Under the pieces are notes generated by a model. It was given only the letters and a program-made list of their open reading frames with translations. It did no database searches and was not told where the DNA came from. DNA of 7,509 bases. Source: Armatimonadota bacterium (GTDB taxonomy: Bacteria > Armatimonadota > Zipacnadia > Zipacnadales > UBA11051). Each line of letters starts with the position of its first letter. The first letter of the stretch is position 1. This document shows positions 7,401 to 7,509 of the stretch, in pieces. Location of the stretch: assembly GCA_003542955.1 (NCBI GenBank), contig DPJP01000242.1, positions 8,712 to 16,220 on the forward strand, given 5' to 3'. The translations under genes were made by a program, and so were the position numbers.

Positions 7401-7509
7401 GGTACCGTGAGTACCTCCCCTTCACCGATGCGGAGATAGCGTCGGGCGCCAAAGTCATCACGCGCAGTTCTACACCGGTACAGATCAATGTTCTGAGTTC
7501 GGCTCGCCC
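4496..7509 (+). CDS. Second giant uncharacterised protein, 3' end outside the window
   Basis: I do not recognise a named family. The frame opens at ATG 4496 behind a good Shine-Dalgarno sequence and runs without a stop for 1004 codons plus two bases to the window edge, so the C-terminus is missing. The start reads MKRQEVVWTTLPNG, then RLRLSVFVTPKL and a QFPDFQSW segment, with no signal peptide. Residues 166-205 are an Ala/Pro/Gly/Thr linker with no acidic residue. Residues 217-239 form a Gln-rich amphipathic helix. The body is beta-rich: GLVWVEPNWG follows a KLGLVIDLEVDLP strand, then LYAEDLIAGYRVDIHDGG (from 468), an acidic patch (DDSSDD), WSGWSLVAPRPGK, and SYRLRARAVDMAGNG (592-606), which resembles the late strands of Ig/fibronectin-III-type domains. 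ERHISPP starts at 679 with AETHGMFD soon after, and FGDTRHRYVNYHAVATT starts at 952, leading into YREYLPF. Only two cysteines are present. Orientation, codon use and the 137-base gap suggest an operon with the preceding gene and a physical or pathway partnership. Gene call is confident; function is unknown. Confidence 0.93.
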   Translation, partial: MKRQEVVWTTLPNGANGQRLRLSVFVTPKLMTDEKLAGQTHPVLSQFPDFQSWARRRPQFTVHFSGGQSAAAVRVSPDPDVALWELMFKPTAYVKAYEFPGLDKRIIRSYPTKHVLGFLTQEYRRIALTSPERVPDVRQLDLKTQPLMHLGVQQLTPQELDPQRVMRAAPAVRPPATAPATGAAAGRTGATASVKSARVGGKALPILAVNPAIKALDVKSEATLAQQLQQKLQTQKALPFSAKADPPTDFLQVKQFHAALSKPHPTIKHERLQVQLKKPEIDFHEAVSSLGEYPGLMRKLGLVIDLEVDLPAGVAPTGLVWVEPNWGTPPATPTKSISPRTHYTLKGGFAAVSRSDRHVGGMLKVREPKQGADNQPYEVVQVDVDGAAMKALDYARTAVRKVRFVTQEGRIAEDESDSATEDAGLPTMRSGGLALVENGRAAEIVKMFQVARELHTLAGASEKPEILLYAEDLIAGYRVDIHDGGSNSWRSLCARVGAYSFQGSDVKLSISDEGWISDSAVEAADDSSDDLYLSEAIVRWSGWSLVAPRPGKHIGTDDTPADYQSKPETEFGLAVSFRPAPKSLPRLRFGSSYRLRARAVDMAGNGLSLAESDALMPTLGAFVATEPVTYLRHDPVPSPVVLLRQSVAASQGESVDVIVIRSYNDTPQKDKVATKETSERHISPPLGPQMLAETHGMFDTPGGMDAAAYNLIVSHEGTYTVGDGKQEQVHPEKQLKVPYLPDPAAIGVWFHNLPGMKADEPKKVDFTSAWPERMPFRIKLTEGSFRPSFDAENRELPVGIPKGETIRIKLSSNVQPTLRQVSGAWELLEKSGSPQSRIQDIGRLAAVGRYWLLTPTRDMLLVHAVQQPLIVPDCRIRQSRRGFGETFLGIGDSFPISGKSTAKVDIEATWEEPVDALTEPEPGIRSSSAHVLEIAVAYEDEQAKFSNRRHEFGDTRHRYVNYHAVATTRYREYLPFTDAEIASGAKVITRSSTPVQINVLSSAR

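Overview
The window is high-GC bacterial-type DNA. It is almost entirely filled by two very large genes on the + strand. Third codon positions are strongly G/C-biased in both, gene density is high, and the one internal start has a clean Shine-Dalgarno sequence. The sequence alone does not fix the lineage: actinobacterial, chloroflexal, armatimonad, planctomycete or deltaproteobacterial-grade genomes would all fit. I see no RNA genes, insertion sequences, CRISPR arrays, long repeats or phage hallmark genes.

Layout: (1) Positions 6-4358 encode a 1450-residue protein with no signal peptide. It has a beta-rich N-terminal half, a dense aromatic/basic central block (about residues 545-770), a DxDG loop, an alanine-rich helix (999-1043), and a C-terminal third made of long alternating-hydrophobic beta strands. 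(2) Positions 4359-4495 are a 137-base spacer holding a G-rich run that fits the G-quadruplex pattern just after the stop codon, and a Shine-Dalgarno sequence for the next gene. (3) From 4496 to the window edge is a second giant gene, at least 1004 residues long and still open at base 7509. It has an N-terminal module, an Ala/Pro/Gly linker, a Gln-rich helix, and then a long beta-rich body with an Ig/fibronectin-like strand motif.

The genes are co-oriented, matched in codon use and closely spaced, so they are probably one transcription unit encoding two partner proteins. I cannot assign either to a named family or function. Several blocks look like the conserved cores of large uncharacterised bacterial proteins. 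That is an unverified impression from memory, not a database result. The pair is the window's main candidate for an undescribed system, perhaps a large extracellular, envelope-associated or particle-associated assembly, but no catalytic motif or diagnostic domain proves any such role.
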